This document shows, in pieces, positions 16,749 to 24,579 of a stretch of 64,000 nt of DNA (positions within the stretch are counted from its first letter, which is position 1; each line of letters begins with the position of its first letter). A program made the translations under genes and the position numbers. Origin of the DNA: an uncultured Clostridia bacterium (lineage in GTDB: Bacteria; Bacillota; Clostridia; Oscillospirales; Acutalibacteraceae); the NCBI GenBank assembly GCA_947630835.1, contig CANRIZ010000001.1, positions 147,186-211,185 on the forward strand. The letters are read 5' to 3'. Below the pieces are notes generated by a model, which saw only the letters and a list, made by a program, of their open reading frames with translations, made no database searches and had not been told where the DNA came from.

Positions 16749-18185
16749 TTATATGCTGCCTTTCAGAATATCAGCTACAACTTCTCTTTCGTCATAGTGA
16801 ATTTTTCCCGTTTTCAATATCTGATAAGTTTCGTGGCCCTTGCCCGCAAGCAAAACGACGTCGCCTTTTTTTGCAAGGTTAAGCGCATATTTTATAGCCT
16901 CGGTTCTCGACTCTATAACCTCGGTTTTCGCCTTACATTCGGCCATTCCCTCCAGAATATCCTTAATTATAAGGGAGGGGTCCTCGCTTCTCGGATTGTC
17001 GCTTGTAACCACCGCAACATCGGAGAGGTCGCCAACCGTTTTGCCCATTATGGGGCGTTTGGTTTTGTCCCTGTCGCCTCCGCAGCCGAACACGGTAATT
17101 ATTCTGCCGTTAGTCGTTTCCCGAATTGAGGAGATAATATTTTTAAGCCCGTCTGGCGAATGAGCGTAATCTATGATAAGGGTAAAATCCTTATCTATAG
17201 GCACAACCTCCGCCCTGCCGGGAACGCCCTTTGACTGTGAAACGGCGTTGAGGACTTTATCAAAATCCGCCCCCGCCTTTATCGCGCATGCCGCGGCGCC
17301 CATTGAATTGTAAACTGTAAAATGACCGGGTATTTTTATATTTATTCTGCCTATATTGTCGGGCGTGAGCAATTCATACTGAACGCTGTCGGCAAAGTAT
17401 TTGACATTTTTTGCGCTGAAATCGCTGATTTCGCTGTTGACGGCAAAGGTAAGCACCTCGCAGTTAAGCCCTGCGACCATTTTTTCCGAGTATTCGTCGT
17501 CCTTATTTATAATTGCCGTATCGCAGTTTTCAAAAAGCCTGCGTTTTGCGTTTGCGTAATTTTCAAAGGTTTTATGGTAATCAAGATGATCCTGCGTTAA
17601 ATTTGTAAACAGGGCTATATCGAAATGACAGCCTTCCACCCTGCCCTGTTCGAGCGCCTGCGAAGATACCTCCATAATGCAATACCGGCAGCCGTTATCG
17701 ACCATTTCCCTGTAAAGCGCCTGAAGCTGTTTGCTGTCCGGCGTTGTGAGCGAAGCGGTATATTCCCTGTTTCCGGTACAGTTTTTTACCGTTCCTATCA
17801 ATCCGGATTTTATCCCGAGCAGGTCAAAAATATTTTTAATAAGAAAAGTTGTGGTGGTTTTTCCGTTCGTACCCGTTACGCCTATAAGCTTCAGCTTTTC
17901 CGCCGGGTTGCCGTAAAACGCCGCGCAAAGCCTTGAATACGCTTTTCTCGTATCCTTGACTATTATCTGATTTTTAACGCCGACGTCGTGTTCCGCAATT
18001 ACCGCCGCCGCTCCGCCTTTTTGCGCTTCTTTTGCCGCGCTGTGACCGTCAAACCTTGCGCCTTTAATACATACAAACACGCATTTTTCGGAAATTTCGT
18101 AAGATTTGTCGGTGACGTCCGATATTTCGGCGTCCTCGTATTTACTTGTTGTTTCTATATTCTTTAAAAGCTCCGATAATTTCAA
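16749..18185 (-). CDS. murE: UDP-MurNAc-tripeptide synthetase MurE (DAP type)
   Basis: A 478-residue Mur ligase that adds the third residue of the stem peptide. The P-loop is GVTGTNGKTTT. The C-terminal substrate motif reads SDNPRSEDP; DNPR is the form seen in enzymes that use meso-diaminopimelate, whereas Lys-type enzymes have different residues there, so a DAP-type wall is inferred. HDYHKTFENY-like (DHLDYHKTFENY) and GCGGDRDK blocks are intact. It lies 24 bp after the PBP gene. Confidence 0.96.
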   Translation of the reverse strand: MKLSELLKNIETTSKYEDAEISDVTDKSYEISEKCVFVCIKGARFDGHSAAKEAQKGGAAAVIAEHDVGVKNQIIVKDTRKAYSRLCAAFYGNPAEKLKLIGVTGTNGKTTTTFLIKNIFDLLGIKSGLIGTVKNCTGNREYTASLTTPDSKQLQALYREMVDNGCRYCIMEVSSQALEQGRVEGCHFDIALFTNLTQDHLDYHKTFENYANAKRRLFENCDTAIINKDDEYSEKMVAGLNCEVLTFAVNSEISDFSAKNVKYFADSVQYELLTPDNIGRINIKIPGHFTVYNSMGAAACAIKAGADFDKVLNAVSQSKGVPGRAEVVPIDKDFTLIIDYAHSPDGLKNIISSIRETTNGRIITVFGCGGDRDKTKRPIMGKTVGDLSDVAVVTSDNPRSEDPSLIIKDILEGMAECKAKTEVIESRTEAIKYALNLAKKGDVVLLAGKGHETYQILKTGKIHYDEREVVADILKGSI

Positions 18186-18209
18186 AAATACCCCTCCGTA
18201 ATAAGCTTA

Positions 18210-20438
18210 TTATTCATCCTGAACATTGACGTTTGTTTTAAAGTAAACCGTAATCACGCTGCCTGTTTCCGCCTTGCTTCCCGCCTCGACGCTTTGCTTG
18301 TAAGCGTTGACCTCCGACGAATTCGTTGTGCCGGAGAACCTGATGTTGAGCCCCTCTCTGTTTGCCGCCGAATTTGCCTGCGACATAGTCATACCGTTAA
18401 AATCGGGTACCTCGACCATCTGCTTTTCGGCGGTTTCATCGGTATAAATTACAATAACGCCGCCCGTTCTTATCTGGGAAGAAGCCGCCGGAGTCTGCGA
18501 AACGACCTCTTTGCCGCCGCCGACTACCTTTACCTTGTAATTTGAAGCGATTTGCTTTGCCTGTTCAACGGTTTTGCCTACAAGCTGAGGAGTGGTGGAG
18601 GAAATGTTCTTCATCTCCGAATCCTCATACTGCGGCTCTACATTTAAGTATGTAAGCACCTTTTCAAGTATTTCGCCCGCTATGGGAGCGGCAACAACGC
18701 CGCCGCCGTGCGCGCCCTCGGGTTCGTCTATGGCAATCAATATGGCAATTTCGGGGTCGTTTGCCGGCGCAAAGCCCGCAAACGAAGCGATGTAAAAGCC
18801 CTTATGGTTAAGCTTTTCGGAAGTACCGGTTTTACCGGCTACGTGATAACCCGCGACATAAGCGTTTTTACCGGTGCCGACGGAAACTACCTTTTCCATC
18901 ATTCCGGCTACGGTAGAAGCGGTTTTTTCCGAAATTACCTGACGTTTTACGACGGGCTCGGTTTTTTGAATCACGTTGCCGTCCGAATCGAGAATGCTGT
19001 CCACTACATAGGGCTGCATAAGCTTGCCGCCGTTGGCTATTGCCGAAACAGCGGTTATCATCTGTATCGGTGAAACCTGAAACGTCTGTCCGAACGAGCT
19101 TGAAGAAAGCTCGGATATTCCCATTTTCTCAAGCGAATGGTAGGTTACGTCGGGAACGGGAGACGACTCGGCGGGTAAATCTATATTAGTTTTCTCGGTA
19201 AAGCCGAACGCTTCAAAATACTTGTAGAATTTTTCCTTACCGAGCTTTTGACCTATTGTTATAAAGAACGGGTTACAGGAGTTCATAAGCCCTTCGGTGA
19301 GCGTTTCCGTTCCGTGGCCCTCGTGCTTCCAGCATTTTTGGACCCTGTCCGCTACCCTGATACTGCCCGTGCAGGTATATTTGGTATTGAGGTCTACCGC
19401 GCCCTCCTCGAGCGCTGCGGAAACAACAACCGTTTTGAAAACGGAACCCGGCTCGTATGTATCGCTTATGGTTCTGTTCCTCCACTGTGCAAAGAGAGCG
19501 TTCTGCTTTTCCTTTTTCTTTTCTTCCTCGTCCTCGATTTTTTCCAGGTCCTCAAGCACATTTTCACTGAAAATCGTACTTGGCGAATTAAGGTCGAAAT
19601 CCGGCTTAGAGGTCATACCGAGTATTGCGCCCGTGTCCACGTCCATTACAATTCCGTAGGCGTATTTTGCGCCGGTATCCGTAATTGCCTGATTAAGACT
19701 CTGTTCAAGATAATACTGCACTACCTCGTTTATGGTAAGCACAAGGTTCGAACCTTCTCTGGCGGCAAACATAGTTTCGTATTCGCTCGACATTTTGCTC
19801 TGGCGGGCGTTTTTCGCCGCGATTATTCTGCCGGCAACTCCTGTAAGCTCGGAGTTGTATTTTTTCTCGATTCCCGCATTGCCTTCATCGTCGGAATTGA
19901 CAAAGCCTATAATTGTTGAAGCGAAATTTGAATAAGGATAATAGCGTTTTGTGTCGGGGTCTATTCCTATAATCTCGTTTAATTTGCTTTTCTTGTTCTT
20001 TTTTGTTTCCTGCTTTATATAATCCTCGATTTTGTTTTTCTGTTCTTCCTCGACCTCGCCAGCAATTTTAACGTAATTTGAATTACGGTTTGCCTTTTCG
20101 GTAAGAGTCTCCTCGTCTGCTCCGAGGGTTTCCGAAAGCAGCGTAACGACCTCCTTGCGCTGCTCGTCGTTTTCAAATTTTGACGGCACTATATAGATTA
20201 ACCAAGCCGAAGCGCTTTTTGCAAGGACGTTCATATTTGCGTCGTAAATAGTGCCTCTGCCCGCGGAAACCTTGGTGTCGAGAAGCTGATTTTGCTCCGC
20301 TTTGAGCTTATATTCTTCGCCGTCGATAACGGCGACCCTCACAAGGCTGCCGATACAAAGCGCAAAAAGCAAAAAAACAATCCATAGGGCGACTGTTGCG
20401 CGGACGGACAACTGTTTTAACGACCTTGAATTATTCAT
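18210..20438 (-). CDS. Class B penicillin-binding protein with two PASTA domains (Pbp2/SpoVD type)
   Basis: A 742-residue septal transpeptidase partner of FtsW. One membrane anchor lies at about 14-37. A PBP dimerisation domain precedes the transpeptidase domain, whose catalytic residues are SVFK (Ser332, Lys335), SCN (387-389) and KTG (536-538). Two C-terminal PASTA domains (about 600-665 and 666-737) bind wall precursors or muropeptides. An acidic Lys/Glu-rich insertion at about 294-313 is unusual. SpoVD and the vegetative Pbp2B have the same layout, so the exact role is open. A strong hairpin lies between ftsL and this gene. Confidence 0.93.
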   Translation of the reverse strand: MNNSRSLKQLSVRATVALWIVFLLFALCIGSLVRVAVIDGEEYKLKAEQNQLLDTKVSAGRGTIYDANMNVLAKSASAWLIYIVPSKFENDEQRKEVVTLLSETLGADEETLTEKANRNSNYVKIAGEVEEEQKNKIEDYIKQETKKNKKSKLNEIIGIDPDTKRYYPYSNFASTIIGFVNSDDEGNAGIEKKYNSELTGVAGRIIAAKNARQSKMSSEYETMFAAREGSNLVLTINEVVQYYLEQSLNQAITDTGAKYAYGIVMDVDTGAILGMTSKPDFDLNSPSTIFSENVLEDLEKIEDEEEKKKEKQNALFAQWRNRTISDTYEPGSVFKTVVVSAALEEGAVDLNTKYTCTGSIRVADRVQKCWKHEGHGTETLTEGLMNSCNPFFITIGQKLGKEKFYKYFEAFGFTEKTNIDLPAESSPVPDVTYHSLEKMGISELSSSSFGQTFQVSPIQMITAVSAIANGGKLMQPYVVDSILDSDGNVIQKTEPVVKRQVISEKTASTVAGMMEKVVSVGTGKNAYVAGYHVAGKTGTSEKLNHKGFYIASFAGFAPANDPEIAILIAIDEPEGAHGGGVVAAPIAGEILEKVLTYLNVEPQYEDSEMKNISSTTPQLVGKTVEQAKQIASNYKVKVVGGGKEVVSQTPAASSQIRTGGVIVIYTDETAEKQMVEVPDFNGMTMSQANSAANREGLNIRFSGTTNSSEVNAYKQSVEAGSKAETGSVITVYFKTNVNVQDE

Positions 20439-20491
20439 ATCGACACCTCCCGATTTTAATTAAAACCATAATTTTCGCATTTTCAGATACA

Positions 20492-20529
20492 ACAACGAGA
20501 GTTAAGCCGTTTAACTTAACCCTCGTTGT
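20492..20529 (-). other. Strong intra-operon hairpin between ftsL and the PBP gene
   Basis: The arms ACAACGAGGGTTAAG and CTTAACTCTCGTTGT can form a 15-bp stem (one G-T pair) with an 8-base loop in the 103-bp gap. No T-run follows on the transcribed strand, so it is unlikely to be a simple terminator. It may stabilise, attenuate or mark processing of the dcw mRNA. Confidence 0.65.
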
Positions 20530-20541
20530 AATTTTATTTGG

Positions 20542-21111
20542 TTATTTGCTCATATATTCCTTTAACCTTGATATAAACGAAGCTTTGTTTTTACTTTCAC
20601 TTTTTTTGCTTTTATTTCCCGAAACAACGGCTTTGTCCTCGCCCGAAAGGTCTATGTACTCTATCTGATGACTTTCCATCTTAACCATTCCGAGGTTGTT
20701 CTGCGCATAATCCTCAACATTTTTAAGCGAAATCATTGAATCGAGCTTCATACTCAATCTTACGTTTTCGCTTTGCGCAACGGAAAGCTCGTTTTTCTTG
20801 CTCTGGATTTGCCTGTCAAGCTCGTCCGCTTTCATTCTGCCGTAAAGCAAAGCGGACATCATAACAAGAAGCACAAGCGAAATTGCAATGATTTTTGCAG
20901 TGTGCAGATTTGCCCTTTTCATTTCTTCTCTTGTGCGGGCGTAGGATTTCTTCGGCCGCTTTACAAGCTTCATATCGGGCTTTTTCTCCGCCTGCCTGCG
21001 TTTCGGAGCGGTATCTATTTTGCGAGCGGCGTTTCTTTCGTAAGAAGTACGCTTAGGCTCAAAATCAGAAAAATCAAAGTCGTCGTACTTATTGTTCTTT
21101 CCGCTTGCCAT
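20542..21111 (-). CDS. ftsL: FtsL-like divisome protein
   Basis: A 189-residue small bitopic protein. The basic cytoplasmic tail (about 1-75) carries many Lys/Arg; one membrane segment (about 76-96) is followed by a coiled coil (about 100-135) with a septum-initiator-like NLGMVKMESHQIEYIDL. A Lys/Ser-rich tail ends the protein. Position between rsmH and the class B PBP is that of ftsL. It would form a complex with FtsQ/DivIB and DivIC. Sequence conservation in this family is low, so the call leans on topology and synteny. Confidence 0.85.
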   Translation of the reverse strand: MASGKNNKYDDFDFSDFEPKRTSYERNAARKIDTAPKRRQAEKKPDMKLVKRPKKSYARTREEMKRANLHTAKIIAISLVLLVMMSALLYGRMKADELDRQIQSKKNELSVAQSENVRLSMKLDSMISLKNVEDYAQNNLGMVKMESHQIEYIDLSGEDKAVVSGNKSKKSESKNKASFISRLKEYMSK

Positions 21112-21131
21112 TTTAATTTCCTCTCTTTTCT

Positions 21132-22052
21132 TTACTCGTCTTTGAGCTTCTCCACAGCCCTGAGCCTTGCGCTGTGCGAACGGGGATTTTTCTCAAGCTC
21201 CTCGGCGCTCGGCGTAAGCCCTTTAATAATAATTTTTGCTCTCGGCGTTTTCCCGCACACACAAACTGGAAAATCCTTAGGGCAGGTACAGCCTTGCGCA
21301 AACGAGTTAAACCTTTGCTTAACCATCCTGTCCTCTAACGAATGGAAAGTAATTATCGAAAGTATGCCGCCCGTTTTTAAGCAGTCGAACATATCGTCAA
21401 GCGCCGAATTCAACTGTTCGAGTTCTCCGTTTACTTCAATTCTCAGCGCCTGGAAGGTTCGCCTTGCGGGGTGAGAGTCCCTCATAGCCCGCTGCGGCAT
21501 AGATGATTTTATAATGTCGATAAGTTCAAACGTAGTTTTTATTTCTTTTTCTTTTCTTGCGTTTACAATGTTGTTTGCGATACGGTTTGCGTATCTTTCC
21601 TCGCCGTATTCTCTCAAAACTCTTGTAAGCTCGCCTACGGAATAACCGTTTACAATATCCTTTGCGCTCACGCCCTCTTTGCTCATTCGCATATCGAGCA
21701 CGGCGTCCTTATGGAAGGAAAAGCCTCTTGACGCTTCGTCAAGCTGATACGAGCTTACGCCCAAATCGGCGATAATGCCGTCCGCCCCGACGCCGGAAAG
21801 AATTTGCTTAATATTGCTAAAGCTGTCGTGAACTACAGTTACCTGCGGCAGAGAGCCCAATCTCTCGTTCAAAATTTTGACGGCGTCGGGATCTCTGTCT
21901 ATTGCGATAAGCCTGCCGGTTGTAAGCCTTTCGGCAATCGCCTTTGAATGTCCCCCGCCGCCCGCGGTGCAGTCAACGTAAACTCCGTCGGGTTTAATAT
22001 TCAGCGACTCTATTGTTTCCGAAAAAAGAACGGGAATATGACTGAAATCCAT
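21132..22052 (-). CDS. rsmH: 16S rRNA m4C1402 methyltransferase RsmH
   Basis: A 306-residue SAM-dependent methyltransferase (MraW). HIPVLFSETIESLNI at the N-terminus, the SAM-binding DCTAGGGGHSKAI, DLGVSSYQLD and the C-terminal TFHSLEDRMVKQ block are typical. It methylates N4 of C1402 in the ribosomal P site. It starts 13 bp after mraZ, the usual gene order. A CTCPKDFPVCVCG cysteine group near the C-terminus is common in clostridial members. Confidence 0.97.
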   Translation of the reverse strand: MDFSHIPVLFSETIESLNIKPDGVYVDCTAGGGGHSKAIAERLTTGRLIAIDRDPDAVKILNERLGSLPQVTVVHDSFSNIKQILSGVGADGIIADLGVSSYQLDEASRGFSFHKDAVLDMRMSKEGVSAKDIVNGYSVGELTRVLREYGEERYANRIANNIVNARKEKEIKTTFELIDIIKSSMPQRAMRDSHPARRTFQALRIEVNGELEQLNSALDDMFDCLKTGGILSIITFHSLEDRMVKQRFNSFAQGCTCPKDFPVCVCGKTPRAKIIIKGLTPSAEELEKNPRSHSARLRAVEKLKDE

Positions 22053-22065
22053 ATCGCTTCACCGA

Positions 22066-22476
22066 TTAATTTATGATGTTCGGGAATCTCTTGTAAGACG
22101 CCCTGATTTGAGTCATAGCCTTTTCGTACTTTTCGGCGTCCCAAATTTCAATTCTTGTGCCTACGCCGGCAACCACAACGTCCTTTTTAAGCCCGGCGTC
22201 CTCACAGAAGGATGTTTTAAGGGTAATTCTGCCCTGCTTGTCGGGTTCGGCGGAAACGACGTTGGAAAAGAAGAAACGCTGCCAGTCGGCGTCGCCGCTC
22301 TCCTCAACTATTTTGCTTTTCTTTTCCCACTCTTCCTCGCCGTAAACGGCAATGCAGGGTAAGTTTTGGTCGTAGTAAAGATAAAAGGTGTCGCCCAGCT
22401 TCTGACGAAACTTAGCGGGAATGAACAGACGTTTTTTGGAATCTATAGTGTGCTTGTAGCTGTCTGAAAACGACAT
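22066..22476 (-). CDS. mraZ: Transcriptional regulator MraZ
   Basis: A 136-residue protein with two SpoVT/AbrB-like MraZ domains. MSFSDSYKHTIDSKKRLFIP opens the first and DKQGRITL the second. In other bacteria MraZ forms a ring and represses its own dcw promoter by binding short direct repeats near the transcription start. GGAAGGAGG is the ribosome site. It is the first gene of the division cluster and has a clear sigma-A promoter with repeats just downstream. Confidence 0.95.
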   Translation of the reverse strand: MSFSDSYKHTIDSKKRLFIPAKFRQKLGDTFYLYYDQNLPCIAVYGEEEWEKKSKIVEESGDADWQRFFFSNVVSAEPDKQGRITLKTSFCEDAGLKKDVVVAGVGTRIEIWDAEKYEKAMTQIRASYKRFPNIIN

Positions 22477-22540
22477 TGTCTGTTCCTCCTTCCCTTTATC
22501 TTAAGTTTCGGTTTTTATTGAAAACCGTGGGCAAATAACC

Positions 22541-22579
22541 CTTTACTATGAAATTACTATGGTTTTTCGCCCCACTATG
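22541..22579 (-). promoter_or_regulatory. Possible MraZ operator: three CATAGT repeats
   Basis: In the mraZ leader, just after the -10 box, CATAGT occurs three times on the transcribed strand with start-to-start spacings of 18 and 11 bp; two copies are followed by G-runs (CATAGTGGGG and CATAGTAAAGGG). The location suits autorepression by MraZ, but the sequence differs from the classical boxes. Confidence 0.4.
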
Positions 22580-22584
22580 CACTT

Positions 22585-22613
22585 ATTATAAACTAAGGAA
22601 TAAAAAAAAGCAA
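22585..22613 (-). promoter_or_regulatory. dcw operon promoter upstream of mraZ
   Basis: On the minus strand TTGCTT, a 17-bp spacer and a perfect TATAAT predict transcription start near 22578, about 100 bp before the mraZ ATG. Confidence 0.8.
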
Positions 22614-22705
22614 TAGTTTTTTTAATAAAATCGGGAAATTTTCATATTTTTTTGAGACTTGATTTTTAAATTTTCAGGTTAAAAATTTTTCCGTATTTTT
22701 GCTCT

Positions 22706-22734
22706 GTGGGTGAAAAAGGATAAAAAGTGGGGTG
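22706..22734 (+). repeat. GTGGG-type repeats resembling MraZ boxes
   Basis: The plus strand carries GTGGGTGAAA, AAGGATAAAA and AGTGGGGTG in near 10-bp register. Two good GTGGG units 21 bp apart look like the GTGGG/TGGGG boxes bound by MraZ elsewhere, but they lie about 100 bp upstream of the dcw promoter and on the opposite strand. Confidence 0.3.
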
Positions 22735-22750
22735 TTTTCCCTAAAAAGGG

Positions 22751-22784
22751 CAAAAAAATAAAGCACGGCAAAAAGCCATGCTTT
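22751..22784 (-). terminator. Rho-independent terminator of capA
   Basis: On the minus strand AAAGCATGGC and GCCGTGCTTT pair around a T5 loop, followed by ATTTTTTTG. It ends the pncB-ppa-capA operon upstream of mraZ. Confidence 0.9.
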
Positions 22785-22807
22785 AAATTCGGAAAGCCGT
22801 TTATGTT

Positions 22808-24025
22808 TTATTTTAAAAAGCTTTCGCTTATTATCTTTGAAAGCTCGGTTTTAAAGTAATTGACGCTTAAATCGCTGCATTTAAGCCTTGAAGCCTGCCT
22901 TGAAGCAAGCTCGTCCGTGTATTGGCTGAGCTTATAAATCTTTACGTCGTCCGAACCCCTGACGTAATGGGTAACTATCGGGACGAGCGTAACATTGTCG
23001 ATTGTAACGGCGTTCGTTTGTTTGTCCTTGGTTACACGGTATTTTACCATACCCCCAAGCACGCGCAGCGGAGTATTCTGCTGGGATATAAAATTGCCGA
23101 GCGAGTACACTACAAGCGTTTTTGAGCCGTCCTCCCTGCCGATAAGCTCAATCGGCTGAAGCACATGTGGATGATGCCCTATTATCACGTCCGCTCCCCA
23201 GGCGGACATTTTTCTTGCCAATTCCCTTTGACCCTGCGTGGGTTCGGTTTCGTATTCATTGCCCCAATGCACGTTTACAAGCACAATATCGCACTGTTCT
23301 TTCGCAGCCTTTATCTTGCGCTCGATAACGTCCTCCTGAGAGGTGTAGATTATTTTAAGCTCGCTTCCCGAGGGCAGGCTCAAGCCGTTGGTATATTGCG
23401 TAGCGGCGACAAGTCCTATTTTCATTCCGTTTTTCTCAACATATTCAACACGGTTTAAATCTTCCGTATTCTTGTATGCGCCGGTTCTCGTAATGCCGCT
23501 TTTGCCGTCCCAGAAATCTATTGCCTCCTGCAAGCCCTTTGCGCCCTTATCAAGCATATGGTTATTCGCCATGGCGACTATATCGAAGCCGATTTTCGCT
23601 ATTTCGTCCCCGACCTCGTTCGGAGAATTAAACAGCGGATAGCCCGAGGGTTCGTTTGACGAGGAAATAATCGTTTCCTGGTTAATGGTGGCTATGTCGG
23701 CGTTTTTAACGTCGTCGGCAATGTTTTCGTAGCAATAAGAAAAATCGTAACCGTTTGAGCCGGCTCTTTTCTTAGCCTGCTCGTAAATTCCGTCGTGTAT
23801 GAGGTTGTCCCCCACCGACAGGAAATCGACGCTTACCGTAGTCTTTTCGGTCGTTTTTTCCTTTTTGCCTTTTTTGTCGCTTTTATCGTTATTTACGTTC
23901 TCCACCGTGCCTACGACGGGAACAGCCTGTTTATTGTCGTGGGTGGTAATCGCAACTACCGTGCCGAACGCCAGAACAATTATAAGTATAGCCGCAAAAA
24001 ACGCTTTTGCATAACGGTTTTTCAT
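22808..24025 (-). CDS. CapA-family (poly-gamma-glutamate capsule type) metallophosphatase-like protein
   Basis: A 405-residue membrane-anchored protein: one N-terminal hydrophobic segment (about 9-27), a Lys-rich linker, then a PGA_cap domain. Metal-site motifs are VGDNLIHDG, MANNHMLDKG, NVHWGNEY and GHHPHVLQP. I start it at the ATG at 24025, which has GAGGAC 8 bases upstream, rather than the TTG at 24055 that overlaps ppa. CapA-like proteins occur in poly-gamma-glutamate export but many clostridial copies stand alone, as here, with no capBC; the true substrate is unknown. Confidence 0.87.
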   Translation of the reverse strand: MKNRYAKAFFAAILIIVLAFGTVVAITTHDNKQAVPVVGTVENVNNDKSDKKGKKEKTTEKTTVSVDFLSVGDNLIHDGIYEQAKKRAGSNGYDFSYCYENIADDVKNADIATINQETIISSSNEPSGYPLFNSPNEVGDEIAKIGFDIVAMANNHMLDKGAKGLQEAIDFWDGKSGITRTGAYKNTEDLNRVEYVEKNGMKIGLVAATQYTNGLSLPSGSELKIIYTSQEDVIERKIKAAKEQCDIVLVNVHWGNEYETEPTQGQRELARKMSAWGADVIIGHHPHVLQPIELIGREDGSKTLVVYSLGNFISQQNTPLRVLGGMVKYRVTKDKQTNAVTIDNVTLVPIVTHYVRGSDDVKIYKLSQYTDELASRQASRLKCSDLSVNYFKTELSKIISESFLK

Positions 24026-24051
24026 TTTATCGTCCTCTTTTTTGTTTTTGC

Positions 24052-24579
24052 TCAACAGAAATGTTCTTTGTATCTCTCTATTGCGTCCTCGACTGTATCT
24101 ACCGCCGGCAGAACGCCCTTAACGGTATCTATCGCCGTGGGCTTGTTTTCAAGCGTTTTGTAGACCTTGAAAAAGTGCTGCATTTCGTTGAAAATATGCG
24201 CCGGAAGCTGTGAGATATCCTTATAGCCGTTGTATGTGGGATCGTCAAACGGTATGGCGATGATTTTATCGTCGGGAGCGCCGGAGTCCATCATGGTTAT
24301 AACGCCTATAGGATAGCATTTCACAAGCGCCATAGGTTCAATTTTTTCCGAGCAGAGCACAAGCACGTCGAGCGGGTCGTTATCCTCCGCATAAGTCCTG
24401 GGTATAAAGCCGTAATTTGCCGGATAATGCGTAGAAGTGTAAAGCACGCGGTCAAGCCTTAACAAGCCCGTTTCTTTGTCGAGCTCATATTTCATTTTGC
24501 TCCCCTTGCTTATCTCTATTACCGCTTCAAAAGCGTCCTTTGAAATTCTGTCGGGATTTAAATCGTGCCAAACGTTCAT
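24052..24579 (-). CDS. ppa: Inorganic pyrophosphatase (family I)
   Basis: A 175-residue soluble pyrophosphatase. The catalytic signature EDNDPLDVLVL, the upstream YPANYGFIPRTYA and the Lys-rich substrate pocket (KMKYELDKETG) are present. It hydrolyses PPi to two phosphates. Its start overlaps the pncB stop by 4 bp, which fits function, since pncB and other NAD-forming reactions release PPi. capA follows 26 bp later. Confidence 0.96.
   Translation of the reverse strand: MNVWHDLNPDRISKDAFEAVIEISKGSKMKYELDKETGLLRLDRVLYTSTHYPANYGFIPRTYAEDNDPLDVLVLCSEKIEPMALVKCYPIGVITMMDSGAPDDKIIAIPFDDPTYNGYKDISQLPAHIFNEMQHFFKVYKTLENKPTAIDTVKGVLPAVDTVEDAIERYKEHFC

Noticed and set aside
19248..19919. 223-codon plus-strand frame opposite the PBP gene
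   Set aside because: Composition is typical of an antisense shadow (Tyr/Arg/His-rich, no domain), with no promoter or ribosome site; the PBP motifs on the other strand are intact.
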